Assembly: GCA_036268875.1 (NCBI GenBank)
Contig: DATATI010000032.1
Coordinates: 1 to 52,277 of the forward strand
Length of the DNA: 52,277 bases
From: Polyangia bacterium
GTDB taxonomy: Bacteria; Myxococcota_A; Polyangia; Fen-1088
Direction of reading: 5' to 3'
In this document: positions 32,268 through 40,691 of the stretch, piece by piece
Position numbering within the stretch: the first letter of the stretch is position 1
How the letters are laid out: each line of letters opens with the position of its first letter
Program-made: the position numbers and the translations under genes
Notes under the pieces: model-generated
Database searches by the model: none
Told to the model about the DNA's origin: nothing
The model's input: only the letters and a program-made list of their open reading frames with translations

Positions 32268-32286
32268 TAAAGACGCGTCGTCTTTA
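32268..32286. promoter_or_regulatory. Palindrome in the dctP/DUF6600 divergent region
   Basis: TAAAGACG (32268-32275) and CGTCTTTA (32279-32286) form perfect 8-base arms around CGT. It lies between the divergent dctP (start 32176) and DUF6600 (start 32367) genes, a position typical of an operator for a dimeric regulator. No regulator gene is adjacent, so the binding protein is unknown. Confidence 0.5.
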
Positions 32287-32366
32287 ACACAAGCCGCATT
32301 CGCTGGCGGGTTACCGACGCTTCCAGGCGCGTCACTGGCATCAATCGTGCTGCGACCGATCAGCCG

Positions 32367-33347
32367 ATGCCTTTTGCGGCGTTTTGGGCGATTCGACTGT
32401 CAAGAAAAGGCTCGCTGACGAGGCGAGATGTGCCATTTATATCCGCAAGGTGGTTGGTTGTCTTGGCGACAACGATGCTCGGCCCGGCCGCCGCAGGACA
32501 TTCAGGATCGCTGACGGTCTCGCCTGCACCGACCAACGCCGAATTCACCACCGATCCGTCTTTCTATCGGTCCGCGGCGGATTGCGAGGTCATCTACGAC
32601 AGCGGCATCGCCAGTCGCTACGACGACGGCTACTCTACGGACGCCTATCGGGGCTTCGAGAAAATTCTGCAGCCGTATGGACGATGGATCGACGAGGAGA
32701 AACTGGGTCGCGTCTGGGTGCCCAGCCGCGAAATCGCCGGGAGTGACTTTGCGCCATACGCCAGCGCCGGCCGATGGTCGTTGACCGAGTATGGGTGGAC
32801 TTGGATCTCGGACTGGGAGTGGGGGCGCGTGGTATTTCACTATGGACGTTGGGTCTTCCTTTCCGACGCCGGCTGGTCGTGGGTTCCCGGCACGTTATGG
32901 GGGCCGGCCTGGGTGGCCTGGCGGCGCGGACGCAATCATGTCGCCTGGGCGCCGCTTCCTCCGAGAGGGATCGATGTGCCGCGATTGTTCAGCGACGGGT
33001 TTCCTTGGCATTTTGCTAGTATCAATAGCGTCGACTTTCCCGTCTTGAAGCTGACGCCGCACCAGGCATTCACGATTTTCGGGCACCTGGTCGCGCGCAC
33101 GCAGGATCGGCTGGTGGGGCTGGACGGGGTCTCCATTCTGACCAATGCCGGACCGGTCGGCGCACGACTGGCGAAGGGCGTCGTGCGAATCCCGGTCGAT
33201 CTCGACGCGGTCTCTGCCCAGTCACTTCCGTCGGGGAGCATCAGGCCGCAGATCGGTCTTCCGGTCGAAAAACGCCCGTGGTGGCATCAGGCGTGGGAAA
33301 AAGTGCCGCTCACCGAGCGCGAGAGCGCTCACCGCCAGTACCGATAG
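32367..33347 (+). CDS. DUF6600-type Trp/Tyr-repeat exported protein
   Basis: A 326-residue protein with an N-terminal hydrophobic segment (FISARWLVVLATTMLGPAAA) as a probable signal. It then has the aromatic repeats of DUF6600: YGRWIDEEKLGRVWVPS, GWTWISDWEWGRVVFHYGRW and GWSWVPGTLWGPAWVAWRRG, followed by a VAWAPLPP segment and HASINSVDF-like FASINSVDF. The repeats suggest a beta-rich surface protein. Function is unknown. The ATG chosen opens a long n-region, and a shorter start cannot be excluded. Divergent from dctP. Confidence 0.7.
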   Translation: MPFAAFWAIRLSRKGSLTRRDVPFISARWLVVLATTMLGPAAAGHSGSLTVSPAPTNAEFTTDPSFYRSAADCEVIYDSGIASRYDDGYSTDAYRGFEKILQPYGRWIDEEKLGRVWVPSREIAGSDFAPYASAGRWSLTEYGWTWISDWEWGRVVFHYGRWVFLSDAGWSWVPGTLWGPAWVAWRRGRNHVAWAPLPPRGIDVPRLFSDGFPWHFASINSVDFPVLKLTPHQAFTIFGHLVARTQDRLVGLDGVSILTNAGPVGARLAKGVVRIPVDLDAVSAQSLPSGSIRPQIGLPVEKRPWWHQAWEKVPLTERESAHRQYR

Positions 33348-33443
33348 AGGCACCCGACCGCTGTGACAAATTTCTGCTGAACGCCGGATGGAGTTCTTGG
33401 CGATGGCGTTTGTCGCGACTGGGTCATTCGCACTCTTCCGTTT

Positions 33444-33746
33444 TCATCCTGTTCTTCCTGCCGGTGATCCGTTCGTTCCGTTCTCGGCTGAGGAGACCTC
33501 GACGAAGGACCAGAAGTGGCTTTTGAAGCCGAGGAGTCGCTCGAATGACTCCGGCGCGGTGGCGGCCACCAAGTATTGCAATTTGGCCAACATGGTGGCT
33601 GGCGCAAAACTGGCCGTCAATGATTGAGACGGCTGAACGGACGGGCGACCCATCGGGACGTCCCCGTCCCACACGACATACCCCACCACCACAAAGTCGG
33701 GCTTGGTGACCTGCCTTGGATGAAAACGAGCCTCGAGAATCCGCAT
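33444..33746 (-). CDS. Hypothetical protein
   Basis: A reading frame of 100 residues from ATG 33746 (118 from TTG 33800) with a protein-like composition: MRILEARFHPRQ, VVGYVVWDGDVPMGR, VQPSQSLTASFAP, KSHFWSFVEVSSAENG. Hydrophobic and charged residues alternate as in a compact alpha/beta domain. Neither start has a clear ribosome-binding site. No family recognised and no operon partner. Confidence 0.45.
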   Translation of the reverse strand: MRILEARFHPRQVTKPDFVVVGYVVWDGDVPMGRPSVQPSQSLTASFAPATMLAKLQYLVAATAPESFERLLGFKSHFWSFVEVSSAENGTNGSPAGRTG

Positions 33747-33871
33747 GCAGACCGCCGGAGGGCAAAGAACATGCCGATCAGTGACCTTCGTCGTGTTCAA
33801 AATGTCGGCGTTGATCGATGAAGGCCGCAGCGATACACGGTGTCCTGTCGCGAAAGAGGTAGAAACCTTTC

Positions 33872-35071
33872 ATGGATGCCGTCAGCAACTCAGGCCCGAC
33901 GCTATTGGGGACTCCGGTCGCTTTCTTGTTGTTCGGCTTGATCCTTGTCGGGATCCTTCTGTTGCAGCGCCGATCTCTGGAGGTGTCGCTGGTCGGGCTG
34001 TTGTTGATCGTGACCTTCCGGCTCGGATTGTCCCGGTTCGATCTCGGGCAACACCTCGACCACGAGTGGGTCAAGCTCGCAAACCTGTTCGGCCTGCTGG
34101 TCGGCTTTACGCTTATGGCGGATCACTTTGAAGGATCCCGCGTGACCGCGCGGCTTCCGCGTCTGCTACCGAGCGGCCGGGTGGGCTGTTTCTCACTGCT
34201 CGTCTGCGTGTGGATTCTGTCTGGTCTTCTCGACAACATAGCGGCTGCGCTCATCGGCGCGACAGCGGCGATGGCCCTGTTCAAACGTCAAGTCCATCTT
34301 GGATACCTGGCGGCGATAGTCGCCGCGGCCAACGCTGGCGGCGCCGGCAGCGTTCTTGGCGACACGACGACAACGATGCTCTGGATCGACGGTGTAAGTC
34401 CCCTGTCGGTGTTGCCGGCGTATATAGGGACCACCAGCGCTCTGGTTGTTTTTGGCGCCTTCGCTTCGGCTCAACAGCACAGGCACGCGCCCATCGATTC
34501 GAACACTGCCGAAAACATCCGCATCGATTCAGTTCGGCTGGGCATCGTCTTGGGGGCGCTTGCCCTGATGATCGGCACGAACCTCGTGGTCAACAACATG
34601 GTTCGATCCAGTCGCGACCACTTTCCCTTTCTTGCCACGGCGCTGTGGGTGGCCCTTGTTGTTGGTGGGCTTGCGCGGCCACTTAACTGGAGACTGTTGC
34701 CGGGGGCGATCAGAAGCAGCGTCTTCTTACTGGCGCTGGTCCTCTCAGCCTCGCTGATGCCGGTCGAGGCGCTTCCAAGACCGAGCTGGCTGTCAACGTT
34801 GGCGATGGGCTTCGTATCCGCCGTCTTCGACAACATCCCTCTCACCAAGCTGGCCCTGGATCAGGGTGGCTACGACTGGGCCTTGCTCGCGTATGCCGTC
34901 GGATTCGGTGGTTCGATGGTGTGGTTCGGATCGTCGGCCGGCGTGGCAATCACCGGGTTGTTCCCGGAGGCAAAGTCGGTCGTGCGGTGGTTGCGAGCGG
35001 CCTGGCATGTGCCTGTCGGGTTCCTCGTGGGCTTCTTCGCGCTTTACCTGTTGCGTGGCTGGAATCCCTGA
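33872..35071 (+). CDS. Ion-transporter-superfamily antiporter (NhaD/ArsB-like)
   Basis: The 399-residue protein has about eleven hydrophobic segments and the signatures of the ion transporter superfamily: GLLDNIAAALIGATAAMALF and, in the second half, GFVSAVFDNIPLTKLAL. These are the two FxDNxP/A-type half-helix segments that line the ion path in NhaD and ArsB relatives. Na+/H+ exchange is likely but other anions are possible; no arsenic genes are adjacent. The ATG is preceded by a weak AGAGGTAG. Confidence 0.75.
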   Translation: MDAVSNSGPTLLGTPVAFLLFGLILVGILLLQRRSLEVSLVGLLLIVTFRLGLSRFDLGQHLDHEWVKLANLFGLLVGFTLMADHFEGSRVTARLPRLLPSGRVGCFSLLVCVWILSGLLDNIAAALIGATAAMALFKRQVHLGYLAAIVAAANAGGAGSVLGDTTTTMLWIDGVSPLSVLPAYIGTTSALVVFGAFASAQQHRHAPIDSNTAENIRIDSVRLGIVLGALALMIGTNLVVNNMVRSSRDHFPFLATALWVALVVGGLARPLNWRLLPGAIRSSVFLLALVLSASLMPVEALPRPSWLSTLAMGFVSAVFDNIPLTKLALDQGGYDWALLAYAVGFGGSMVWFGSSAGVAITGLFPEAKSVVRWLRAAWHVPVGFLVGFFALYLLRGWNP

Positions 35072-35140
35072 CTGACGCCACGCGCTCCGCCGGTGCGCGT
35101 ACGAAGTTTTGACGGTCGGTAAGAGATCGGTCGTTTTTGA

Positions 35141-35158
35141 AACGATCGTCGGATCGTT
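35141..35158. repeat. Inverted repeat upstream of the 35263 gene
   Basis: AACGATC (35141-35147) and GATCGTT (35152-35158) are perfect 7-base arms around GTCG, 105 bases before the Cys-rich exported protein gene. It may be an operator or the terminator of the preceding gene; no T-tract follows. Confidence 0.35.
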
Positions 35159-35262
35159 CGGCGCCCAAGGAGGCTTCGCGGGAAGATTTTCTTCGTGTCG
35201 GGCGTTCTGTCGGCGTAAAGCAAGTCGCCGAAAGATCCGAATCAAAACCACAGGAGAAAATA

Positions 35263-35583
35263 ATGAAACGCCTGACGATGGTCTTGCTCGCCGCTGTTGC
35301 CTTCACCTTTGGCACAGCTGCCTTCGCGGCCGACGCACCGACCAAACCAGACTGCACCGAGAAGCAGAAAGCCCTGGACGATGCCAATGCCGCCGTGAAA
35401 GGCATGGCAAAGGCCGATCTGTCGAGCTGCAAAGACAAGAAGGGTAAGGAAAAGACAGAGTGCGAAGCGCCCTTGAAGGACAAGGCCAAAGCGGACGCAA
35501 CCGCCGCGAAGGAGAAAGCGAAAGCATCCAAGGCTGCGCTGGCCTGCTGCAAGAATCCGACGAAGAAGGGATGCACAACGTAG
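35263..35583 (+). CDS. Small Lys/Ala/Cys-rich exported protein
   Basis: A 106-residue protein with a Sec signal (MKRLTMVLLAAVAFTFGTAA, cleavage near FAADA), then a lysine- and alanine-rich helical body with five to six cysteines (CTEKQKAL, SSCKDKKG, TECEAP, ALACCKN and the terminal GCTT). Cys pairs could form disulfides in the periplasm. No family recognised. AGGAG lies just before the ATG at 35263; a longer in-frame extension has no signal-like start. Confidence 0.7.
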   Translation: MKRLTMVLLAAVAFTFGTAAFAADAPTKPDCTEKQKALDDANAAVKGMAKADLSSCKDKKGKEKTECEAPLKDKAKADATAAKEKAKASKAALACCKNPTKKGCTT

Positions 35584-35626
35584 CCGTCGCATCGACCGGC
35601 CGCTCGGCGCCCCTCGAACACAACCC

Positions 35627-35974
35627 ATGACTGTTCGCCTCACGAAGCCTTTTCATCTGACCCCCAGCATCGTCGTCGCGATCCTTGGCGGGTGGCTGTC
35701 AGTCTCGGCCATCGCCTGGCAACATTCGTTCAAACAGCGGCTGAGCTGCGTGTTCGCCGGGTTGACGTGCATCGTGCTGTCCGGCATCGGTCGTCGTCAC
35801 GAAGGCGCCCACCGCGTTTCGCTCGCGGTGGGTGCCTGGATCCTGATGTCATTGTTCGTCATCTGGCCGGGGCAGTCGTTGACTGCCTGGAACAATCTTT
35901 TGATTGGAATGGGAATCTCGGCGCTGGCGACGATGGAGCCGGACCGGCCGCTGTTGCGCCGCCGCCGTACGTGA
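35627..35974 (+). CDS. Small SPW-repeat-like membrane protein
   Basis: A 115-residue protein with four hydrophobic segments and the motifs of SPW-repeat proteins: VVAILGGWLSVSAIAW at the first helix and the closing AWNNLLIGMGISALA segment, where the family has a W-N-N-x-x-x-G motif. Its function is not known. It converges with the trypsin-like protease gene, leaving only 20 bases between the stops. Confidence 0.5.
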   Translation: MTVRLTKPFHLTPSIVVAILGGWLSVSAIAWQHSFKQRLSCVFAGLTCIVLSGIGRRHEGAHRVSLAVGAWILMSLFVIWPGQSLTAWNNLLIGMGISALATMEPDRPLLRRRRT

Positions 35975-35994
35975 GAGTCACATTTCCTGTTCGG

Positions 35995-37509
35995 TCACAT
36001 CGCGGGCGGCGGCGTTTCTGTGACGCCCCGGGGCGCCGGCGGGGCAACGGCGTTCGCGCTCACTTCTTCATCGCCTCTGTTCGCGGCGACGGGGGCGACC
36101 ACCGCCGCCAGCGTGGCTCCGCGTTCTCCCAGCTGGGGTGCCAGGCGTTCCGCCAGATCGCCAAGGCTCTGGAGCAGCTCGGTCCGGGTACTCGCTCTGC
36201 GACCGAGGAGCTTGCGCAACCGACGAAGGTCGTCGGCCGACTGGCGCGAGTCACCGCCGGCGCGGTGAGCCTCGCGATAGTGCGCGTAAGCCAGCGAGTC
36301 GGCACGCAGCGCCGCCAGAATGTGCGCCGACTGGATCTGACCGTCGGCATCCAGCGCGTTTGCTTGATAGCTCTTCAGTCCCTGCGCCGATCCGAGCCAA
36401 ACCCGGCCCGACGCGCCCGCTGGGAGGTTGGGATCGGACTGCCCATCCTCCAGGACCGCCACCGGATCGCTGGACGTAGGAAAATCTTTCCCGAAGACGA
36501 CGTACAAAAGCGCGTCGTCGTTTCCGCGGCGGGCCAGCGCGACCTGCGCGCCGAAGGGAAAGAAGAATTCGGTCTCGGCGTCGACCTCGTCCTTGATCAA
36601 ACCTCGCGAAACGCCATCGAGGACCAGCGGATCGTCGGAGTGATCGCGCGATGTCCGCTTGAGGGTGGTCATGAGATCGCGCACCTGGTCGATTGCGACG
36701 ACGACGTTCAGCGCGCTGCCCTCCGTGTAGCCGGCGTGGTAGATGCCGACCAGCTCGTACTCGCCCGTCGCGCAGGATACGGCCAGAACGGGCGAACCGG
36801 AGTTTCCCGACGAAAGGAGAGCGTCAATGACGAAGTCGTCGTGATCCCACTCGCCGTACTCGTCGTGATCGTGCGCAGAAATGACGGTGCCGGCGTTGGT
36901 CGCCCGAAACGCACCGAGCGGAAATCCCCGTACCTCGACCACGTTGCGCTCTCGCAGGTGGGCGCTGTGGCCGATTTTCCAGGGCATGACCTGCAACTTG
37001 GCCGGCGTCTTCAAGATGGCCACGTCCAGCTGCGGATCGCTGACTATCCGGGTCAGGGGAATGTCATCGCGTGCGTAGCTGTCGTGCTCGTCGTCGACCA
37101 GCGCCAGGGCCTCGCTCACCTTCTTGCATCCGGCGGGAATGCCGTCGACCGCGTGCTGTTGGTCGGTCACTGTCGGCCAGGATGCCACGTGATCGTTTGT
37201 CAACAGGAGCGTGTCGTCGCCGCGTCGGGTAAACGCGAAGGCGGTTCCGTGCAGTACCGCCTTGTGGCGCTCCCGATGGACCGATCCGTCGTTGGCGTAC
37301 GACAGGCACTCGTAGGTCGCGGTGTTTCGCGCACAATACGAAAAGACGGCCTGCGGCTGCCGGTCAAACTCCCGTGCCTGGGTGGACAGCGCGGTGAAAT
37401 CATCGGCGTAGGCGCTGGGGCAGAATTGAGGTCCGGCCGGCTGATCGGCCCGTGCTTCGCCGACCGCCAGGACGGCCCAACACACCAGGACGCCAAGCGC
37501 ATTTCTCAT
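35995..37509 (-). CDS. Exported trypsin-like (S1-fold) serine peptidase with long C-terminal extension
   Basis: A 504-residue protein with a signal peptide (MRNALGVLVCWAVLAVGEARA) and a chymotrypsin-fold domain: His107 in TNDHVAS, Asp162 in QLDVAIL and nucleophile Ser237 in GNSGSP form the triad. The region after about residue 300 is a 200-residue extension without a recognised domain, including LLGRRASTRTELLQSLGDLA. Its tail is Ala/Pro-rich. No PDZ domain is apparent, so it is not a typical HtrA protein. The start ATG at 37509 lacks a visible ribosome-binding site but gives a good signal peptide. Confidence 0.8.
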   Translation of the reverse strand: MRNALGVLVCWAVLAVGEARADQPAGPQFCPSAYADDFTALSTQAREFDRQPQAVFSYCARNTATYECLSYANDGSVHRERHKAVLHGTAFAFTRRGDDTLLLTNDHVASWPTVTDQQHAVDGIPAGCKKVSEALALVDDEHDSYARDDIPLTRIVSDPQLDVAILKTPAKLQVMPWKIGHSAHLRERNVVEVRGFPLGAFRATNAGTVISAHDHDEYGEWDHDDFVIDALLSSGNSGSPVLAVSCATGEYELVGIYHAGYTEGSALNVVVAIDQVRDLMTTLKRTSRDHSDDPLVLDGVSRGLIKDEVDAETEFFFPFGAQVALARRGNDDALLYVVFGKDFPTSSDPVAVLEDGQSDPNLPAGASGRVWLGSAQGLKSYQANALDADGQIQSAHILAALRADSLAYAHYREAHRAGGDSRQSADDLRRLRKLLGRRASTRTELLQSLGDLAERLAPQLGERGATLAAVVAPVAANRGDEEVSANAVAPPAPRGVTETPPPAM

Positions 37510-37781
37510 TGGTCGACAATCAATCGAGTAGGCGAACGCCAAGACTGTCCTCCTTGCTCGTCGAGACGAAGAGCCAGCTAATTGCAACGCAAGAGCCGTG
37601 CCTGCTGGATCCGGCTGCCTTGCTCGAAGATCGGGTCAAAAGATCGAACAATGGCAGCCAGTGCGGATGATTTATCACTGTCTACGATCGGCGAAGGATC
37701 GATCAGCCTGGCCCAGGAAAGCCGCTTCGTCGTATGCAGTCCCGGCGGGAAGAGCCATGCGCCCGCGTCAGGGGCGTCCGT

Positions 37782-39182
37782 TCATCGTCCTTGTGCTGCC
37801 AGGCAGGTCTTCGTGTAGAGATCGCGGAAGATGTTTTGAGGGTCGCTCATCGATTTCACTTGATCGTAGTTGGCTTTGTTCCAGATGGCCCAGAACTCCC
37901 GTTCGGAATAGTAATTGTGTGATATCAGGGTTTTGAGCCCGCCCAGGGCGAAGAGCTTGTCTTCAATGACCTTGTAGTAGTTGATGCCGTCCGGCGGCTG
38001 TTCCATGCCGTAGATCGCCAGGTCCAGGAATAGCTGGTCGTCAAGGCCCTGATAGAACGAGGCCGCCAGCCAGGGATAATCGTTCACACGACGGTAGGGG
38101 ACGCACCAAAGCGGGAAATGACCGAGCTCCCGCTCGTACCAGGTCAGGAACGATGCTACCCGCGAAAAGGGAATAAAGACGTCCAAGGTGATCGCCGGCC
38201 TCCGGCTGGGCAGGAAGGCGTGCAGCTTCTCTGCCAGCCGCAACAGTTGCGACGAACCGAGAAACTTCCCCAGGAGCAGCCGCCCGGGCCATGACTTCGG
38301 GTGCACGTTGGTGACGCCGCGGTCATACCGGAACAGATAATCCTCGATGCGCAGATAGTCTTCGGCGCGGGTCCGCGTGCTCTGATAGTAGACCTTCAGC
38401 CAATCGTAACGGTTAAGGTAAGGCGCCTCATCCACGAAGCGGCCCAGGTTCAAGACGAACCACCGGGGTCCATGGATGAAGCCGTCAATGAAATCGACCG
38501 CGCGCGCGCCCGCATGGCGCGCGATGGCCGCCTGGTAATCGGCAAGAGAGCCGTAGCGTTCATAGACCACCTTGACGAATGGCTTGGCCGGGACGAGGCG
38601 AAAGGTCAGTCGAGCCAAAATGCCCAGCGTTCCGAAGGTGCCGTGCATCATATGGAACGTCAGACGGTGTTCGTTATCCGGCGTGCACAACAGGACGTCG
38701 CCGAGGGCCGTGATGATCTCGTACTCGGTGCAGGTGTCGTGAAAACCGCCGTTCACGAAGGACATCGATTCAATTGAACAGCCGGCCACCGCCCCGCCGA
38801 CCGTGATGGTCTTGAGCTCGGGCACCACCATCGGGACCAGCCTGTATCGCAGCGTCGCCGCCACGAGATCCGCGAAGGTCACGCCGGCCTCCGCCACGCA
38901 GGTGCGCGCGACCGGATCGATATTGATGATGGCCGTCAGATCGCTGATGTCGATCAGCTCGTCAGAATACTTGGCGTCGCCGGCTTTGGGCACCTGATGC
39001 GACGTCGTCGACTTGCGCAGCGAAACGGGACGCTTCGAATCGCGCTCGGCGAGCTGGCGACGGATGCGCGCGACCTTCTGGGCATGCGCCGCCGTGGACC
39101 GCAAGACGGTCTCCGGTTGAACCGGCCCGGGTGTTGGCGGCGTGACGGGTACGCTTCTTTCGTTTTCGGATGACGTCAGCAT
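37782..39182 (-). CDS. FAD-linked oxidoreductase of the DHCR24/DWF1 type
   Basis: The 466-residue protein has a PCMH-type FAD domain with the diagnostic VVPELKTITVGGAVAG (FAD pyrophosphate loop), IESMSFVNGGFHDTCTEYEI and a following GTFGTLGILARLTFRLVPAK block. The C-terminal half has FPLWCVPYR and an NYYSEREFW element. The VVPEL-TVGG-IES combination and the LWCVPY segment resemble 24-dehydrocholesterol reductase (DHCR24/DWF1) more than lactate-oxidase-type FAD enzymes. It could reduce a sterol or terpenoid double bond, but no sterol genes are adjacent. ATG 39182 is preceded by AAGG; a longer frame upstream is not signal-like. Confidence 0.75.
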   Translation of the reverse strand: MLTSSENERSVPVTPPTPGPVQPETVLRSTAAHAQKVARIRRQLAERDSKRPVSLRKSTTSHQVPKAGDAKYSDELIDISDLTAIINIDPVARTCVAEAGVTFADLVAATLRYRLVPMVVPELKTITVGGAVAGCSIESMSFVNGGFHDTCTEYEIITALGDVLLCTPDNEHRLTFHMMHGTFGTLGILARLTFRLVPAKPFVKVVYERYGSLADYQAAIARHAGARAVDFIDGFIHGPRWFVLNLGRFVDEAPYLNRYDWLKVYYQSTRTRAEDYLRIEDYLFRYDRGVTNVHPKSWPGRLLLGKFLGSSQLLRLAEKLHAFLPSRRPAITLDVFIPFSRVASFLTWYERELGHFPLWCVPYRRVNDYPWLAASFYQGLDDQLFLDLAIYGMEQPPDGINYYKVIEDKLFALGGLKTLISHNYYSEREFWAIWNKANYDQVKSMSDPQNIFRDLYTKTCLAAQGR

Positions 39183-39316
39183 CGACCTTGAACGTAGGTC
39201 TGGCTCGGCGGCGGTACGAGACCTGCAATGAATCCCCCGGGCCCGTGATTCTCTGTAAAAAGTCCATCGTCGGGGAGGCCCCTTGACTGAGCGTTTGGGC
39301 TTCGCAGTGTTCACCC

Positions 39317-39595
39317 ATGAACACCCGAACCATCAGCGAACAAGAGATCGCCGCGCGCGCCTACAATATCCATCTGCGCAACGGCCGGCAGGATGGTCGT
39401 GCCGCGGAGGACTGGGCGCAGGCGCTGGCCGAACTGGAAAGCGAAGGGGACGAAGATCGCCAGCTCAACGCCGCCCAGGATCTGTCAACGCCAGCCAGTC
39501 AGCGACAAAACGCCGACCGAGCCTCGTCGGTGCCCGCGTCTGCACGGCGAGCTCCGGCGCGGCGCGGAGCTCGCCGACTTTCCGACGGCACCTGA
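39317..39595 (+). CDS. DUF2934-family small protein
   Basis: A 92-residue protein with the DUF2934 core near its N terminus: EQEIAARAYNIHLRNGRQDG followed by RAAEDWAQALAEL, corresponding to the I-x-x-RAY-x-x-(Y/F)-x-x-G-x-x-G-x-x-x-x-DW-x-x-A pattern. The C-terminal half is low-complexity and basic. Role unknown; such proteins are often found in stress-related gene neighbourhoods. It diverges from the FAD oxidase gene. Confidence 0.75.
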   Translation: MNTRTISEQEIAARAYNIHLRNGRQDGRAAEDWAQALAELESEGDEDRQLNAAQDLSTPASQRQNADRASSVPASARRAPARRGARRLSDGT

Positions 39596-39626
39596 CCTGC
39601 GTTGCCTCCTCGTGCTTGGCCGCATC

Positions 39627-39773
39627 TCAGGCGGCGGCCATTTTCCGCTCCAGGCGCCGGATGCGCACCAAGGCGCTGACCGCGGTTGCCAGGCTGCCCA
39701 ATATTATCGCCACTGGCACAATCGGTATGACCGGAAAAAACGGGACATTGGTGATGCTTTTGATCCGACTCAT
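39627..39773 (-). CDS. 48-residue single-span membrane peptide
   Basis: A very short gene with an ATG at 39773 and an AAGGAAGGA ribosome-binding site just upstream. The peptide begins MSRIKSITNV, then a hydrophobic stretch (PFFPVIPIVPVAIILGSLA) and a basic tail (RIRRLERK). It is the type of small membrane protein that annotation pipelines miss. Function unknown. It lies between the DUF2934 gene and the CBS-pair gene, on the opposite strand to both. Confidence 0.6.
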   Translation of the reverse strand: MSRIKSITNVPFFPVIPIVPVAIILGSLATAVSALVRIRRLERKMAAA

Positions 39774-39945
39774 GATCTTATCCTTCCTTTCGATTCGAGC
39801 TGAATTTGGAAGCGCGGAGGGAGGAGCGCAACCCCGATTTGGGCGTCGAGAATCAAAACCGCCGATTTGAAGGTGCCAAGCTCGCGAACGACCGCTTCGG
39901 ACACATATTGAAGACAGTGGATTTGGACGGTGTTGGAGGTGTCTC

Positions 39946-40374
39946 ATGCAATGTAGCGAGATCATGAAGAAGGACGTTGTTTGCCTCAATCTCCGGGATA
40001 CGGTGCAGGTGGCCGCCATTCGCATGCGCGACGCCAACATCGGTTTTCTGCCTGTGATCGAGGCGAGCGGAAAAGTCCTGGGCACCCTGACCGATCGGGA
40101 CATCGCGATTCGCCTGGTCGCCGAAGATCGCTCCGCTTCATCTTGCGCCGTCGAGGAGGTCATGAGCCGCGAAGTTGTTGCCTGCCGCCCGACCGATGAA
40201 CTCGGCCACGCCGAGGTGTTGATGGCCGAGCACAAGAAGTCGCGCATGTTGATAACGAACGAGGACGGCTATCTGGAAGGCGTCCTCAGCCTTTCAGACG
40301 TCGCGCGGATGGAGGGTGCCCGGCGGACTGCCAGCACGATGCGCCAGGTGACCTCGCGAGAAGGGCGGCTATAG
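39946..40374 (+). CDS. CBS-domain pair protein
   Basis: A 142-residue stand-alone Bateman module: CBS 1 (VQVAAIRMRDANIGFLPVIE to LTDRDIAIRLV) and CBS 2 (ACRPTDELGHAEVLMAEHKK to VLSLSDVARM). TDRDIAIR is a typical CBS beta-alpha closing. Free CBS pairs bind adenosine nucleotides or other ligands and regulate other proteins. GGAGG precedes the ATG. Its end overlaps the converging DUF3175 gene by six bases. Confidence 0.85.
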   Translation: MQCSEIMKKDVVCLNLRDTVQVAAIRMRDANIGFLPVIEASGKVLGTLTDRDIAIRLVAEDRSASSCAVEEVMSREVVACRPTDELGHAEVLMAEHKKSRMLITNEDGYLEGVLSLSDVARMEGARRTASTMRQVTSREGRL

Positions 40375-40671
40375 CGCTGGCGCTCGTCCGTAAAGTCTGC
40401 GCAGCTCGTCCTTGGCCCGTCGGAGGCGCGACTGGTCGGCAGCCGACAGCCCCTTGCCGGCTCGGTTCATGAAAAAAGTGAGCATCGACATGGCCGACCG
40501 AAATGAGCTGGTTTTTCGGCGGCGGCTGCCTTCGGCCGAGCGCTTGAGAGAGGCGGCGATTGCGTGGGCGCTTTTCTTCTTGAACACGCCCGCCTCGAGA
40601 TCCAACGCATTGCTGGTTCGGGTGACCCGTTGCGACCAGCGGCGATTCGTCGGTTTTCTGGTCGTGCTCAT
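40369..40671 (-). CDS. DUF3175-family basic protein
   Basis: A 100-residue basic protein with the DUF3175 signature: RRWSQRVTRTSNALDLEAGV and then IAASLKRSAEGSRRRK, FRSAMSMLTFFMNRAGKGLS. GGAGG sits before the ATG at 40671. It probably binds nucleic acid or a partner protein, which is an inference from charge and neighbours. Twenty bases lie between it and the upstream PRT-esterase gene on the same strand. Confidence 0.82.
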   Translation of the reverse strand: MSTTRKPTNRRWSQRVTRTSNALDLEAGVFKKKSAHAIAASLKRSAEGSRRRKTSSFRSAMSMLTFFMNRAGKGLSAADQSRLRRAKDELRRLYGRAPAL

Positions 40672-40691
40672 CGCATTGTCCTCCTTGCCGG

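Noticed and set aside
35692-37581. Long open frame of over 600 codons on the plus strand
   Set aside because: It runs antisense to the trypsin-like protease gene, is rich in Arg/Gly/Val, has no motif, and is explained by the codon bias of GC-rich genes on the other strand.
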